From Mesostigma viride (lineage: Eukaryota; Streptophyta; Mesostigmatophyceae; Mesostigmatales; Mesostigmataceae): 64,000 bases of DNA. Below the pieces are notes generated by a model, which saw nothing but the letters and a program-made list of their open reading frames with translations, did no database searches and was not told where the DNA came from. The translations under genes were made by a program, and so were the position numbers. Below are positions 45,122-55,300 of this stretch, one piece after another. Every line of letters begins with the position of its first letter. The first letter of the stretch is position 1. The DNA lies in the NCBI GenBank assembly GCA_009746045.1, contig RPFO01000167.1:1325878-1389877 (forward strand), in the 5' to 3' direction.

Positions 45122-46045
45122 ATGGCGCCACACGCGATCGTGAGGTACCTGCAGCCCTCGCACTCAGTACCCGGAGAGGAGGACCCCTTTGCAAATAAGA
45201 TCCGTGTGACGCCAGATGGTAAGATATCGGTGATCGATATCATTAAATGCGTCCTTTTCACCAATGAAGACGGTATCTACAAGCTCAATGCTACTACAAT
45301 GGCCAGTCACAGTTTAGCGCGCCTTGAGAAAGAGCACGAAGAGGTTGGATCTCTCAGATCCAACTTCCGTTTTCCCGGGGCTGGACAGCGAGACACGCCC
45401 GTCACTGACCGACAAGGTATAATCAAGATCATTCAGCTATTACCCGGCAAGAAGGCCGCTGCTTTCCGTCATGGCACGGCGGTTTTGCTTGAGAGGTACC
45501 TGGATGCCGACTCAGCCCTCATCCAGGACTTGCACAACCGGTACAGGGAGAAAAACGGGGAGGACTTTGTGCCCCTCACTCGCCAACAGGTGGCCGAAGC
45601 ACCTCGCATTCAGAGCTGCGAGATGAGCAAGGCGGATATGCGTGCTATCAAGGAAAGCAGTGTCAAAACGGTTCCCTCTAAAGTGTACGCTGTGGTTAAC
45701 AACATTGCAAACAGGTTGGTCACAGGGTACAAGCAGACAGCTGACTACAGAGGGGACCAGGGACTTACTAAGAAAAGCCAGGCCACTCGCGACACATTCG
45801 ATGACGGCATGTGCTCCTTGTCAAGTTTCTTCCATTTTAGACACAGCAAGATGGTGTCCGGGGGTGAAGATCCAGAGAAAGCAGCCATAAATTTGATGGA
45901 CGCGTTCACTCCGGCTCTTGAGAAGACTGGTCACTATGAGGAGGCTCGCAAGTACCGCGGCCCCGAGTTTGCAGCGAACAACAAGCGCCTGATGCTAGAG
46001 AACCAGGCATGGAACAGAGAGAAGAGGATAAAAGCATGCGCTTGA
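45122..46045 (+). CDS. BRO-N-like (antirepressor-type) protein, second paralogue
   Basis: 307 residues from ATG 45122 (MAPHAIVRYLQPSHSVPGEE). Upstream codons in the same frame belong to the degenerate copies. Collinear with the protein at 40303-41190: KIRVTPDGKISVIDIIKCVL, FRFPGAGQRDTPVTDRQG, IIQLLPGKKAAAFRHGTAVL, DDGMCSLSSFFHF, and an end ANNKRLMLENQAWNREKR. It has an extra stretch of about 10-12 residues after IDIIKC (NEDGIYKLNATTMASHSL) that the other lacks. Opposite orientation to its paralogue. Confidence 0.65.
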   Translation: MAPHAIVRYLQPSHSVPGEEDPFANKIRVTPDGKISVIDIIKCVLFTNEDGIYKLNATTMASHSLARLEKEHEEVGSLRSNFRFPGAGQRDTPVTDRQGIIKIIQLLPGKKAAAFRHGTAVLLERYLDADSALIQDLHNRYREKNGEDFVPLTRQQVAEAPRIQSCEMSKADMRAIKESSVKTVPSKVYAVVNNIANRLVTGYKQTADYRGDQGLTKKSQATRDTFDDGMCSLSSFFHFRHSKMVSGGEDPEKAAINLMDAFTPALEKTGHYEEARKYRGPEFAANNKRLMLENQAWNREKRIKACA

Positions 46046-46084
46046 TAATTTGACAAAACAATCTTGGTAAGAGTTGGCGTGGCG

Positions 46085-46696
46085 ATGACTGATGTGTCTT
46101 CAGAAGAGGAGTTGGCTGATCAGTGTGTTGAGCCACCAAATAAAAACAAGTACATTGAGAGGCTCACATTATCCCTGGGACAGAATTTCAAAGCGATGTA
46201 CGTGTACGCAGGAGGGAGGAGCATGACGGGGGAGGATGACGTGTACGCGGGAGAGGACCATGACAGACATGAGCGCTACTTTCACTTGCGTTACGGAAAA
46301 CACGCTTCTTATCCAGAATTCGCTACCCCCAATGAATGCGCGTGTGGTCATTACATTGTAAACCAATGCTTTATTGAACACATGACCACTAAAGAGCTCA
46401 GGCTGGTTGGCAACTGTTGCATAAGATGGTTCGAAAAGAAAACCAGAACCTGCGCTCTATGTGGAAATACACATAAGAACAGAAACGACAACTACTGTCG
46501 CGATTGTCGCGACTCACCAGGTTACACGCTCTTTTGGTGGGGGAAGCACAAGGGAAAACGCTTTCACCAGGTCTACGACAGTGATAAGAGTTACTGCCAA
46601 TGGCTGGTAGACAGGCATAGTAAGGGGGAGAAGCTGTCCAAGGTGTTCACATCATTTGTAGGCTTTGTCATATCAATACAAAATGACGCACATTGA
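46085..46696 (+). CDS. Zinc-cluster protein with DUF3820-like C-terminus
   Basis: 203 residues from ATG 46085 (MTDVSSEEELADQCVEPPNK). The middle holds ECACGHYIVNQCFIEH, LVGNCCIRWFEK, CALCGNTHKNRN and CRDCR, several CxxC-type pairs likely to bind zinc. The end GKHKGKRFHQVYDSDKSYCQ followed by WLVDR matches the short GKxKGKxF...DxxYxxWL motif of DUF3820-like domains. This domain pair is common in NCLDV genomes (recall). Intact. Probably a nucleic-acid-related protein (inference). Confidence 0.65.
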   Translation: MTDVSSEEELADQCVEPPNKNKYIERLTLSLGQNFKAMYVYAGGRSMTGEDDVYAGEDHDRHERYFHLRYGKHASYPEFATPNECACGHYIVNQCFIEHMTTKELRLVGNCCIRWFEKKTRTCALCGNTHKNRNDNYCRDCRDSPGYTLFWWGKHKGKRFHQVYDSDKSYCQWLVDRHSKGEKLSKVFTSFVGFVISIQNDAH

Positions 46697-46791
46697 ACAT
46701 TTCTCAATCTGGCGTTGATGTTGAGGTTATTGAGGTATGAGTGTATGCCGTGCGCCTCCACGCGAGTTCAAATCAGGACGCATAGTAGCAG

Positions 46792-48083
46792 ATGTCGACA
46801 AAACTCCTGCCCGTGGATATAGAGGACGCGGACGACGGCGCGGGTGGTGGATCTAGAATAAACGCCCCCATGGTGCGAGGAGGCGCGATGGACAACGTGG
46901 ACATAGTGGACGACGACGGCGGCGAGTGGCCCGGCCCCGTCGGCGCGGTGCCGCTGCACTCTAAAAAGAGCAAGCACAAGGACAAGAAGGGGGGGGGAGG
47001 AATAAATCGAGCAAGGAGGACATGTTCGACATGCTGGCCAACCCGAAGAAGACCAAGTCGATGTTCTCGGCTCCCCCGCCGGCTCATCAGCCGATGGAGA
47101 AGGGGTTCCAATTCGACCAGTACGGCGACTACGACGGGTACGGCGACGACGAGGGGTACGAGGACGATCTGCATTACGGCGAGGACGTGATCGACGACGA
47201 GGCCATGATGCCCAGAAAGAGCCCGCAGGAGGTCCACGCGGAGAAGCTGGACCTCCTGCACAAGCTGCACAGGTACAAGGACAAGGGGTTCGCCGTTCCC
47301 AATTTCGACATGCGCGCGGACATCGACGAGATGCGGTTCGAGTGCGACAAGGTGGCGCGCTCGATCGAGACCAAGAACGCCATCAACACGATGCGGCAGA
47401 TGCTGGTGGCCACCACGTCCGCGATGCAGTTCTTCAACAACCGGTACGACCCGATAGGCCTCAAGCTGGACGGGTGGTCGGAGAGCATACTGGCGAACGT
47501 CACGGATTACGACGGGGTGTTCGAGCGGCTGTACGACAAGCACCGGCACCGCGTGTCGATGCCGCCGGAGATGGAGCTGATGCTGATGCTGGGCGGGTCG
47601 GCGATGATGTTCCATATGTCCGCTTCGTTCGCCAGTTCTGGGCTGCCCTCCATGACCGAGATCGCCAAGACGGACCCCGAGCTGATGAAGAGCATCGTGA
47701 AGATGATGATACAGAAGCAGGAGGCCGCCGGGGGGGGCAGCAGGCTCCTCCTCCTCCTCCGCGTGAGAGCGACGACGGCGCGGGGGGCGGAGGGGGGAGT
47801 GGCGGGTACGTGATGCGCGGGCCCATGCTGTACAGGCCGGACGTGGCCCCCCCGTGAACATGGACAGGGTGGTGCAGGAGGCCATGCCGCCCAGCCCGCA
47901 GAGGGACAGTGTGGTGCAGATCATCGACGACGGGGGCGAGAGCGCGTACGACGACGCGTCCGTGGCGGGGGACGACGTCCGCACGGTGCAGGTGGACGCG
48001 GGCAAGAAGAAGCCGAGGAAGCGGGGCGGGGGGGCAAGAAGGCCGCCGCCAGCGACCCCACGAAGGTGGTGTTGGACCTGTGA
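46792..48083 (+). CDS. DUF5767-like conserved NCLDV protein, split by homopolymer shifts
   Basis: Read as one gene. The start is MSTKLLPVDIEDADDGAGGG; frame slips lie at G9 (46989-46997), G8 (about 47730-47737), C7 (47847-47853) and G7 (about 48028-48034). The core is continuous at 47022-47735: KEDMFDMLANPKKTKSMF, SPQEVHAEKLDLLHKLHRYK, LKLDGWSESILANVTDYDGV, LMLMLGGSAMMFHMSASF. Past the third slip it reads VNMDRVVQEAMPPSPQRDSV and ends KKAASDPTKVVLDL. The core strongly recalls the DUF5767 family found across NCLDV (virion-associated in some; recall). About 430 residues. Confidence 0.7.
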
Positions 48084-48134
48084 TGCGTCTAGAGCCAGTG
48101 GATTATCAGTCGGTGCTATGAAAGCGTGTACACC

Positions 48135-48644
48135 ATGGACATGGACGCATTAATCGACACACTGCCAGTGTACGAGTTGGGAGAGGGGACCCTCAACCAG
48201 GCCCTCGAGGTCCTCGTGACGCCCCCGCGTGAAGAAGTCGGCGAGGGCTGGACCCAGTGTGTCGCGTATGAACCGTCCACCAAGTACATTGTCAACCACA
48301 TCCCGGTCCTCGAGGTAGACGGCCAGACTGGCGACTCGATATTCAAACTCGACCGCTTGCCGACGTGCGATGTGATCAGAGACATCACGAGCGACGTCCG
48401 GGTCAAAGTAGTCGTTGGCGAGGATGAGTTCGACCCCGAGTCCCTCACTGTCGTCCCCTTTCTATCCATGTACACGTACACGGGGCTCAAGTTCTACCTA
48501 GACGGACGAAACCCGCCCAAGCAGTTCAGCGTAAAGTATCGATGCTTTCTTCTGGACGAGAAGAATCGACTACTTGCCCGTGCCGCCCCGCTTGTGACGA
48601 CCAGGACGCACGTGTACCGTGACGGAACGGCCTTGAGGCGCTAG
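48135..48644 (+). CDS. Unknown intact protein
   Basis: 169 residues from ATG 48135 (MDMDALIDTLPVYELGEGTL); an in-frame GTG lies at 48126. Alternating hydrophobic pattern (VRVKVVVGEDEFD, LTVVPFLSMYTYTGLKFYLD, FSVKYRCFLLDEKNRLLARA) suggests a beta-rich fold. No membrane segment. Convergent with the nuclease-like gene, two bases between stops. Family not recognised; a structural role is possible but unsupported. Confidence 0.6.
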   Translation: MDMDALIDTLPVYELGEGTLNQALEVLVTPPREEVGEGWTQCVAYEPSTKYIVNHIPVLEVDGQTGDSIFKLDRLPTCDVIRDITSDVRVKVVVGEDEFDPESLTVVPFLSMYTYTGLKFYLDGRNPPKQFSVKYRCFLLDEKNRLLARAAPLVTTRTHVYRDGTALRR

Positions 48645-48646
48645 AA

Positions 48647-49228
48647 TCAAAGCACCACACCGGCGCGCCTCTCGGACGCCGGCCGCGGCTTCACCAGCTC
48701 CTCGTCCAGCATCACCTTGTTGATGCACGTCCCGTCCAGGTCGTAGAGCACGCCCAGCACGCGGCCGAAACAGTCGAACCCGCGGCACTGGACCGTGACG
48801 AGTTTCTGGTTGCGCGCGTCGATCATGGTCTGCACGTCCTTGACCGACTTCTGTGTGTCGGCCAGTTCGACGTTCACGTCCGTCGTCAACTGCACCAGCC
48901 TGTTCCTGGCCCTCATGGCGCGCATCCTGATTTCGTCCCTGTTCGGCAGATCGTGCGCGGGTGCCAGCTCGTCGGCGTCCGTGCCCCACATCCTGACCGT
49001 CAGCAGGGTGGGCAGGTTGTCCCATGGGGACAGCACGGCCACCTTCACGGTGTCCCCGTCGTACACCCTGACCACCTTGGCCGGGGAGAACACGTGGCCG
49101 TCGAACGAGAAGGGGGTCAGTTCCTGCAGTGTTAGATTTCTGAGCGCCTCTTTCGCGCCCGGTTGTGGCGATGGCTGTACTTTTTTGTTGAGACCGAGTT
49201 TCCTTAGCAACATTCCAGCTTTATTCAA
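48647..49228 (-). CDS. Staphylococcal-nuclease-like protein
   Basis: 193 residues, MNKAGMLLRKLGLNKKVQPS start. The SNase/thermonuclease fold signature is seen: KVVRVYDGDTVKVAVL, LLTVRMWGTDADEL, a helical segment with RARNRLVQLTT, and VTVQCRGFDCFGRVLGVLYD ending NKVMLDEELVKPR. In the family the Asp of YDGDT, the Arg/Asp of RxxGxDAxE and the Arg of FGR bind calcium and the phosphate; equivalents are present. The N-terminal 50 residues are an extra basic part, which is also duplicated in the chimeric ORF at 50093-50386. Confidence 0.75.
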   Translation of the reverse strand: MNKAGMLLRKLGLNKKVQPSPQPGAKEALRNLTLQELTPFSFDGHVFSPAKVVRVYDGDTVKVAVLSPWDNLPTLLTVRMWGTDADELAPAHDLPNRDEIRMRAMRARNRLVQLTTDVNVELADTQKSVKDVQTMIDARNQKLVTVQCRGFDCFGRVLGVLYDLDGTCINKVMLDEELVKPRPASERRAGVVL

Positions 49229-49273
49229 TGGACATATTTAAATAATTCAGTCAATTCATCAACGCACGCATTC

Positions 49274-50062
49274 TCACACGAGTTCCAATATCTCTTCCCT
49301 GGTCATGGCCACACCCGATTTGATTAGCACTTTGTCGTACCATATGCCGAGACCATATACATCTGCCGAATATTCACCGCCCCTGTCTAACATTAGTTGG
49401 GAATTTGGCCCCCCAACATTACTGTTGTTTGACGTGAAGATGAGCGTACCATCTTTGTACACTTTAAGTGTCGTGCCTTGATTGGTGATGGCCAAATGAA
49501 ACGGGACCGTCGCCACCGTCGTCGTCGTTGTAAAGGGCAGGCCGTTGCTATTGCCGTCATAAACTGTAAGATAGCCGCCGTTTATCGCATGGACGATGAT
49601 ATTGCCATACCATACCAGGAACTTCTCATTTTCATTATCAGGGCGATTCGCCGATAGATCCAATTTTGGAATCACGTTCACGCAAAAGGTGAAAGTACCG
49701 GTGGGCACGCCGGTCACGTAGGGGGCCTGCCCGGTCGCAACCTTGAGGACACCACCTGACACCACCGCGTTCTCGAAAGTTTTTTCGGGTGTCCCAACAA
49801 TGCTCGCGGCGGACGTGGTGAAATCCCATTGGTACTCGTACGTATCGTCTTCCCATATCGCAAAAAACAATTCGTGGGCCTTTCTATTCGGGTCGAACAC
49901 CCTGCATTCCAACCATTCAACTCCTAGGTCGTCATTCCAGGCGGTTACGAACTCGGCGAGTTGGCCGAGTTGGAAGGGGTTCGTGGAGGAGAGAGTGGTT
50001 CGGTCGGGGAAAATAATTGACTTGTTCACCTCCAGTCGGTCGATAGTTTTCGTGGACGACAT
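49274..50062 (-). CDS. Lectin-like (concanavalin/LamG-type) protein A
   Basis: 262 residues. The first 90 or so (MSSTKTIDRLEVNKSIIFPD through TTSAASIVGTP) are identical to protein B at 50456-51211, after which the two diverge. The rest has the beta-rich pattern of concanavalin-like jelly rolls: GTFTFCVNVIPKLDL, GGYLTVYDGNSNGLPF, FHLAITNQGTTLKVYKDGTL. Likely exposed on the virion as a fibre or attachment protein (inference from neighbours). Downstream of the chimeric ORF, 30 bases away. Intact. Confidence 0.6.
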   Translation of the reverse strand: MSSTKTIDRLEVNKSIIFPDRTTLSSTNPFQLGQLAEFVTAWNDDLGVEWLECRVFDPNRKAHELFFAIWEDDTYEYQWDFTTSAASIVGTPEKTFENAVVSGGVLKVATGQAPYVTGVPTGTFTFCVNVIPKLDLSANRPDNENEKFLVWYGNIIVHAINGGYLTVYDGNSNGLPFTTTTTVATVPFHLAITNQGTTLKVYKDGTLIFTSNNSNVGGPNSQLMLDRGGEYSADVYGLGIWYDKVLIKSGVAMTREEILELV

Positions 50063-50092
50063 GAGTGGTCGATATACAGGGCGGATGTTTTT

Positions 50093-50386
50093 TCACGCGT
50101 CGAAAACGCAGATCGTCTTGTCGGGAAGGCCGGTACTCAGCACGCGCTTCTTGATCTGCAGCTGGCCGCCCACGACGGTGAACTTGTACCGCACGTCGCC
50201 TGACCCCAGCTCGAATGTGTACACCCTGACCACCTTGGCCGGGGAGAACACGTGGCCGTCGAACGAGAAGGGGGTCAGTTCCTGCAGTGTTAGATTTCTG
50301 AGCGCCTCTTTCGCGCCCGGTTGTGACGATGGCTGTACTTTTTTGTTGAGACCGAGTTTCCTTAGCAACATTCCAGCTTTATTCAA
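50093..50386 (-). CDS. Chimeric ORF: nuclease N-terminus fused to fibre C-terminus
   Basis: 97 residues. Residues 1-56 equal the N-terminus of the nuclease-like gene (one change, QPSSQ for QPSPQ) up to KVVRVY. The rest (TFELGSGDVRYKFTVVGGQL to KTICVFDA) equals the C-terminus of the fibre-like gene at 51242. The join is at 50219-50220 with two bases of shared GT. It is the scar of a tandem duplication; whether it is expressed is unknown. Confidence 0.85.
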   Translation of the reverse strand: MNKAGMLLRKLGLNKKVQPSSQPGAKEALRNLTLQELTPFSFDGHVFSPAKVVRVYTFELGSGDVRYKFTVVGGQLQIKKRVLSTGLPDKTICVFDA

Positions 50387-50455
50387 TGGACATATGATTT
50401 TAATTCAAGTTGTTCAGTCGATTCATCAGTTCACAGTTCACACACACATGCATTC

Positions 50456-51211
50456 TCACGCGCCCAGTAGCGTGTTCCTATCCGATATGGCCACGCCCGC
50501 TATCACGCGCACGTCATCGTACCATACGGACTCACCTTCGCGGCCCCAACCTAACCCGAGGATGCCATCCCCCACATAGCTGTTATCGGTTGTGAGGATA
50601 AGCGTGCCGTCCTTGTACACTTTAAGCGTCCTGCCTTGATTCGTGATGGCCAAGTGGAACGGGTCTAATCCAACCATCGCATCCGTTAAGTAATCGTCGT
50701 TGCCATCATATACTGTGAGGTGGCCGTCATCCGTCACCTTCACATCCGCAAAACCGTACCTGATAAGGTCTTTAACAACGCCCGCGGGCGGCCTCGCAGA
50801 TAGGTCTTGCTGTGGAATTACTCTCATACAGAGTGTGAACGTGTCGAATGGCAAACCCTGCACTTCGGAATAATTCACACCTCCGCTAACCTTTAGTACA
50901 CCTCCTTCGACTGTGCCCTTCGAGAAAGTTTTTACGGGTGTCCCAACAATGCTCGCGGCGGACGTGGTGAAATCCCATTGGTACTCGTACGTATCGTCTT
51001 CCCATATCGCAAAAAACAATTCGTGGGCCTTTCTATTCGGGTCGAACACCCTGCATTCCAACCATTCAACTCCTAGGTCGTCATTCCAGGCGGTTACGAA
51101 CTCGGCGAGTTGGCCGAGTTGGAAGGGGTTCGTGGAGGAGAGAGTGGTTCGGTCGGGGAAAATAATTGACTTGTTCACCTCCAGTCGGTCGATAGTTTTC
51201 GTGGACGACAT
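50456..51211 (-). CDS. Lectin-like (concanavalin/LamG-type) protein B
   Basis: 251 residues, the same 90-residue start as protein A. The body is diverged: VQGLPFDTFTLCMRVIPQQD, DDGHLTVYDGNDDYL, FHLAITNQGRTLKVYKDGTL. The last shared word, ending in KDGTL, shows common ancestry of the lectin part too. It follows the fibre-like gene by 30 bases, exactly as A follows the chimera. Intact. Confidence 0.6.
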   Translation of the reverse strand: MSSTKTIDRLEVNKSIIFPDRTTLSSTNPFQLGQLAEFVTAWNDDLGVEWLECRVFDPNRKAHELFFAIWEDDTYEYQWDFTTSAASIVGTPVKTFSKGTVEGGVLKVSGGVNYSEVQGLPFDTFTLCMRVIPQQDLSARPPAGVVKDLIRYGFADVKVTDDGHLTVYDGNDDYLTDAMVGLDPFHLAITNQGRTLKVYKDGTLILTTDNSYVGDGILGLGWGREGESVWYDDVRVIAGVAISDRNTLLGA

Positions 51212-51241
51212 GAGTGGTCGATATACAGGGCGGATGTTTTT

Positions 51242-52342
51242 TCACGCGTCGAAAACGCAGATCGTCTTGTCGGGAAGGCCGGTACTCAGCACGCGCTTCT
51301 TGATCTGCAGCTGGCCGCCCACGACGGTGAACTTGTACCGCACGTCGCCTGACCCCAGCTCGAATGTGTCCGCCTCGGCCCCGAAATTGCCAGTCGCGGG
51401 CTTCACCACGATGTCAAGCATTGATGAAGCACTGCCTGGAGTTGACAAGATGACGGCTTCTGCCTGGTCATTGTTCTTGTGGGATATCTGTAGGTAGCCG
51501 TGGGGGTTGTTTACATCGTCCGCTGGTGTGGTAAAGGTCGACTTGTTGGGGAAGATCTTCACAGCTGCGTGCGAATGGATGACCACTTCATTACCTATCA
51601 TCCTCAGCTGACTTCCAGATTCGAGAGAGAGGTCTGTCTCGGGCGTTGTAGACACTCTTCCCCTCGTCGTGCTCAATCCGGTCAAAGCGAAACCCACATT
51701 GTGATGGATCCCGAGGTTGATGGAAGCCGGCTCGTAGCTGGTGGAAAACGGCCCCATACGTCTTCCCATAACTTTCACGGCATCCCCCCCCTCTGACGAC
51801 GTTCCATCGTCTTGATACGCGTGCAATTCTCCCATAGTGATGACGTGGCATTTTGGAGCAGGGTTGTACTTGCCACTAATCGTTCGATTTCCTGTCAAAA
51901 CCAGATCATTCGTTGTGGAGCTCAAGACCGTGTGTTGGGGTAAATTAATCGCGGAGGTTTGATAGATGGATGCATCATTGTCAGCAACCAGCCCCATGAA
52001 GTAAGTGCTTGTGACATACGTTGGGGTGCTATTGAGGCCAGGAAGTGATTGTGAAGCGCCCACAACGCCATTTGGTGTGATGCCTACTTTGGACGTGGTC
52101 GCCCCCCCGCCCTGTCCGCCCCCGCTGGTCGTGCTCTCCAGATATGCACTAGTCGCGCCAATGACCAGCTTGGCGCCGAGACTGCCATCCGGGTTGACCG
52201 CCTGGAGAGCGGTGTTTCCATTCTCTTGGACGATCTTGAGTGACGCGTTTTGTGTCGAGTCCTGCGAGATGCCGGTCAGCTCTCGAGTTTGAATCGCCTT
52301 GAAAAAAAGCCTGCCGTTTGCTTGCTCCAAGTTGGGAGGCAT
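51242..52342 (-). CDS. Fibre-like structural protein
   Basis: 366 residues, MPPNLEQANGRLFFKAIQTR start. Composition like phage/viral fibre or baseplate proteins: Thr/Ser/Gly/Asn-rich, beta-type repeats (NTALQAVNPDGSLGAKLVIG, DLVLTGNRTISGKY, SLESGSQLRMIGNEVVIHSH, LQISHKNNDQAEAVILSTPG). A Gly-rich hinge (TTSGGGQGGGATTSK) is near residue 75. No membrane segment. The C-terminal 41 residues are duplicated in the chimeric ORF. Role as attachment fibre is inferred from composition and the lectin genes behind it. Confidence 0.55.
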   Translation of the reverse strand: MPPNLEQANGRLFFKAIQTRELTGISQDSTQNASLKIVQENGNTALQAVNPDGSLGAKLVIGATSAYLESTTSGGGQGGGATTSKVGITPNGVVGASQSLPGLNSTPTYVTSTYFMGLVADNDASIYQTSAINLPQHTVLSSTTNDLVLTGNRTISGKYNPAPKCHVITMGELHAYQDDGTSSEGGDAVKVMGRRMGPFSTSYEPASINLGIHHNVGFALTGLSTTRGRVSTTPETDLSLESGSQLRMIGNEVVIHSHAAVKIFPNKSTFTTPADDVNNPHGYLQISHKNNDQAEAVILSTPGSASSMLDIVVKPATGNFGAEADTFELGSGDVRYKFTVVGGQLQIKKRVLSTGLPDKTICVFDA

Positions 52343-52394
52343 GACGCGGTTTTATATATCGATTGTAAAAAAAATAGCCTCCCACAACCACACC

Positions 52395-55300
52395 TTAACG
52401 CTTGTTGGTCAGATCCATAACCGGGTCCACGGTGCTAGAACCAATGGCGCCAAGGGAGTTCACGGTCAAGGCCCCCGTTCCGTCCTCGCTGACGGGGAGG
52501 ATGTTACCGAGCATCGTGTTCGTAGTACTGGCCATGGACCCCTGGGTCTTGACGATCTGCAGCGTCTCGTCGTCCGCAATACGGAAACCGTACGTGACGG
52601 TGAGAGGGCCGGAGTCGTACTCGCTGGAGTACCTGTACAGCTGCGTGTCGGCGATCTGCTGTGCCGTCATGCTGTTGAGGGCGGTGTCCACTAAGCGCCA
52701 GTTCTTGTAGCCAACGTTGAGCGTGGGAGTCGTGACGGTGCTGGTCACGTCGTACGTGCTTCGAGGACCGAGATAAACACCCCGGGCGGAAGCGGTGCTG
52801 CTCAGGATAGCGCCGGTGTTGGCGGCACTGATGGTCGTGGCGACGTTGCCGGCGATAGTCCTCCACGGCAGCATGACGGCGGCGTCGGAGCTGGACTTGA
52901 GCTGGCCGTTGATGAACAGCTGCGGCTCGGTGGCGGACAGGTGGACACCCAGCACAAACTCGGACGAGCCCACGACGGGTTCACGGTCTCGGTGTACGAT
53001 GTCCCGTTGAACATCAAGATGCGGCCCGATCGCCAGGCCCACACGCTGACGTACGCGCCGGCAGTGGCGGGGTCGCCGACGGTGAGCAGCTCCACCATGT
53101 CCTTGTTCGATTTGGTAGAGCCGCCGACGCCGCAGAGGAAAGGGGCCGTCATCGCGGTGCCGGTGCCCGTTCCGATCGACCCGCCCGTCGCGCTGGCTAG
53201 GGAAGTGATGGGCTTCACGATGCCGGTCACCAGGACGCCGGACCCGTTGGCCGCGGACCCCCTGGTGATGGATGTCTTGCTGTAGTTGGATGTGAGATAA
53301 CCGGCGGTGCCGTAGAACGTCTGGAAGTACCCCCCGAGTGGGTGGGAGCGGACATCGGAGCGCTAGTCGGTAGGCCTGTAGGAGCATTGTAGTAACGGGC
53401 GTAGTCCACCACGACCGACTGCAGACTCCCGGGATCGAGGTTGTTTCCGAGGCGGAGGTAGTTATTGGTGCTATTGATAATCGCGTTGGCAATGGCCTGT
53501 GGCGCGATGACACCTGCAGCTGGGACGGCATTCGGTGTCAAATTGAACTCCACTCCGTCGTACCAGAATTGAAACAGAGTGGCCGGGTCGTTCTGAGTCC
53601 CGCTCGCTGTAACGCGTTTCCGATACAGCTTGTACGTGTGGTAGTTGGTGTCATTGGGGGCGGTGACGTTCGTTCCCTTGACGGAGGTCGCGTAGGCGGT
53701 CAGGTTGGAGAACGGGATCGAAATAACCCTCGCAGTGGAAGAGTACTGCTTCTGGCCTCGATGTACAGATACCACACGCTCGAGACGTACGTGCAATACA
53801 TGGTGATGCGGTTACATACCCCGTTCAAGTCATCCCCGATGTCAAAAATGCAAAATTTGGTCGTGGGCACGCTAGATGCCGTTTTTACGCTTGCCTCCAC
53901 CACCCACGCGCCGTACCCGTCGTTGGATGTCCCGCAGTCTAGGTCTACCATCCGGGCAAAAATCGTGTTGGCCGCCGCCGCAGAGGCTGTCGGTATGGTA
54001 ATCTCTCCGCCAACTGTGGAAACCGACGTGTACAATTCAGCACTCGAGCCTGGTCCCGTGCTGAATGTGGATGTGCCGCTGAATTGCCACTCCCCGAGCC
54101 AGATGTCTGTGCCGGTGTTGGTGAAGCCGTTCTTGAACCTCGCGTAATCCACCGTCACTGCCGCGGTAAGTGCCGGCCGCTGAGTGTTGCCGAGACGGAG
54201 CCAGTTTTGGGTGGTGCTCACGAGGGGTGCGTGGGACAACTTGGTGCCATTGTTGATTATGACCCCATTAGAGCCCGTGTTGACGTTGATCTGACGTCCA
54301 TCCACCCAAAGGTTGAAGTAAGTGTTTTCAGTGCCCGGGGCAATTTCCCCCTGAGAGGCGCCAACCGCGATACGTGACAGGCGGTAGGTGTGGTAGTTGC
54401 CGTCGTTGGGATTGATTGCGGGGGCGGTCGCGAGTTGGTTGGTCGCGATGGGGATCAGCAAACTGTCATCGCCGGCTCCGGGACACTCCGTTCTCAGGCA
54501 CAAACCATTCGAGCCGTTAAGAAAGAGTGCGACTTGGTTACCGCCGCCCGCGCCCAAGAAGTCTTGGCCCAGTTTAAAGAGGAGGACGTCGGAGGTGTTA
54601 TTAACGGTCGTTTTCACTCTCGCCTCGACCGTCCATATCCCCAGCCCGTTGTTTGCCGTGCCCGTGTCGAGGTCGGGTAGCTGCACATAAAAGGCGTTGG
54701 TGGCCGATCCTTGAGCTGGAACCTGCAGCGAACTATTGCCAACATAGCCCGTCTGTGGCGATATAGTAAACGCCCCGCTCGTCCCCGTGCCGGTGTTCGC
54801 TAGCGGATCCGTACCCGTCAGATCCCAGGTATCCAGCCACGTCTCGGAGGCCGCAGCCGATGTGGCGGAGTACGCCAGGTTCAGCGCCGACACAGAATCC
54901 ACGGTCGAGAAGTTGGGCGTGGTTCCGGTGTAGGCGGACATGGGCCACATATTCGGCTCGGTCATGGCGGCCGGTGCGATGCCGGTCTTGGCAGGCAGCG
55001 AGCTGAGAAGGATGCTGGACCCCGGCGCCTTCCGCAGACTGGCGTCGATCGTCCGGGAGAGCATGAGCTGCCCGCCCTTCACCTGCCAGTAGGAGCCGGT
55101 GTGGTCGCCCTTCTCCTGTGTGGTTCCCTTCTGCCACGTGATCGAGCGGTCGCAAGGGACGTTGTTGACGGCGCCGTCGCCGAGGACGCTGACACCCGCC
55201 CCGTCGGTCACCGTGTTGGAGGGGGCGGTCACGGTCTCGATTCGGATGTCGTCGTACGAGACGCGCAGGTGAACGTGTCGCCGCCGAGAACGAAGGCGGG

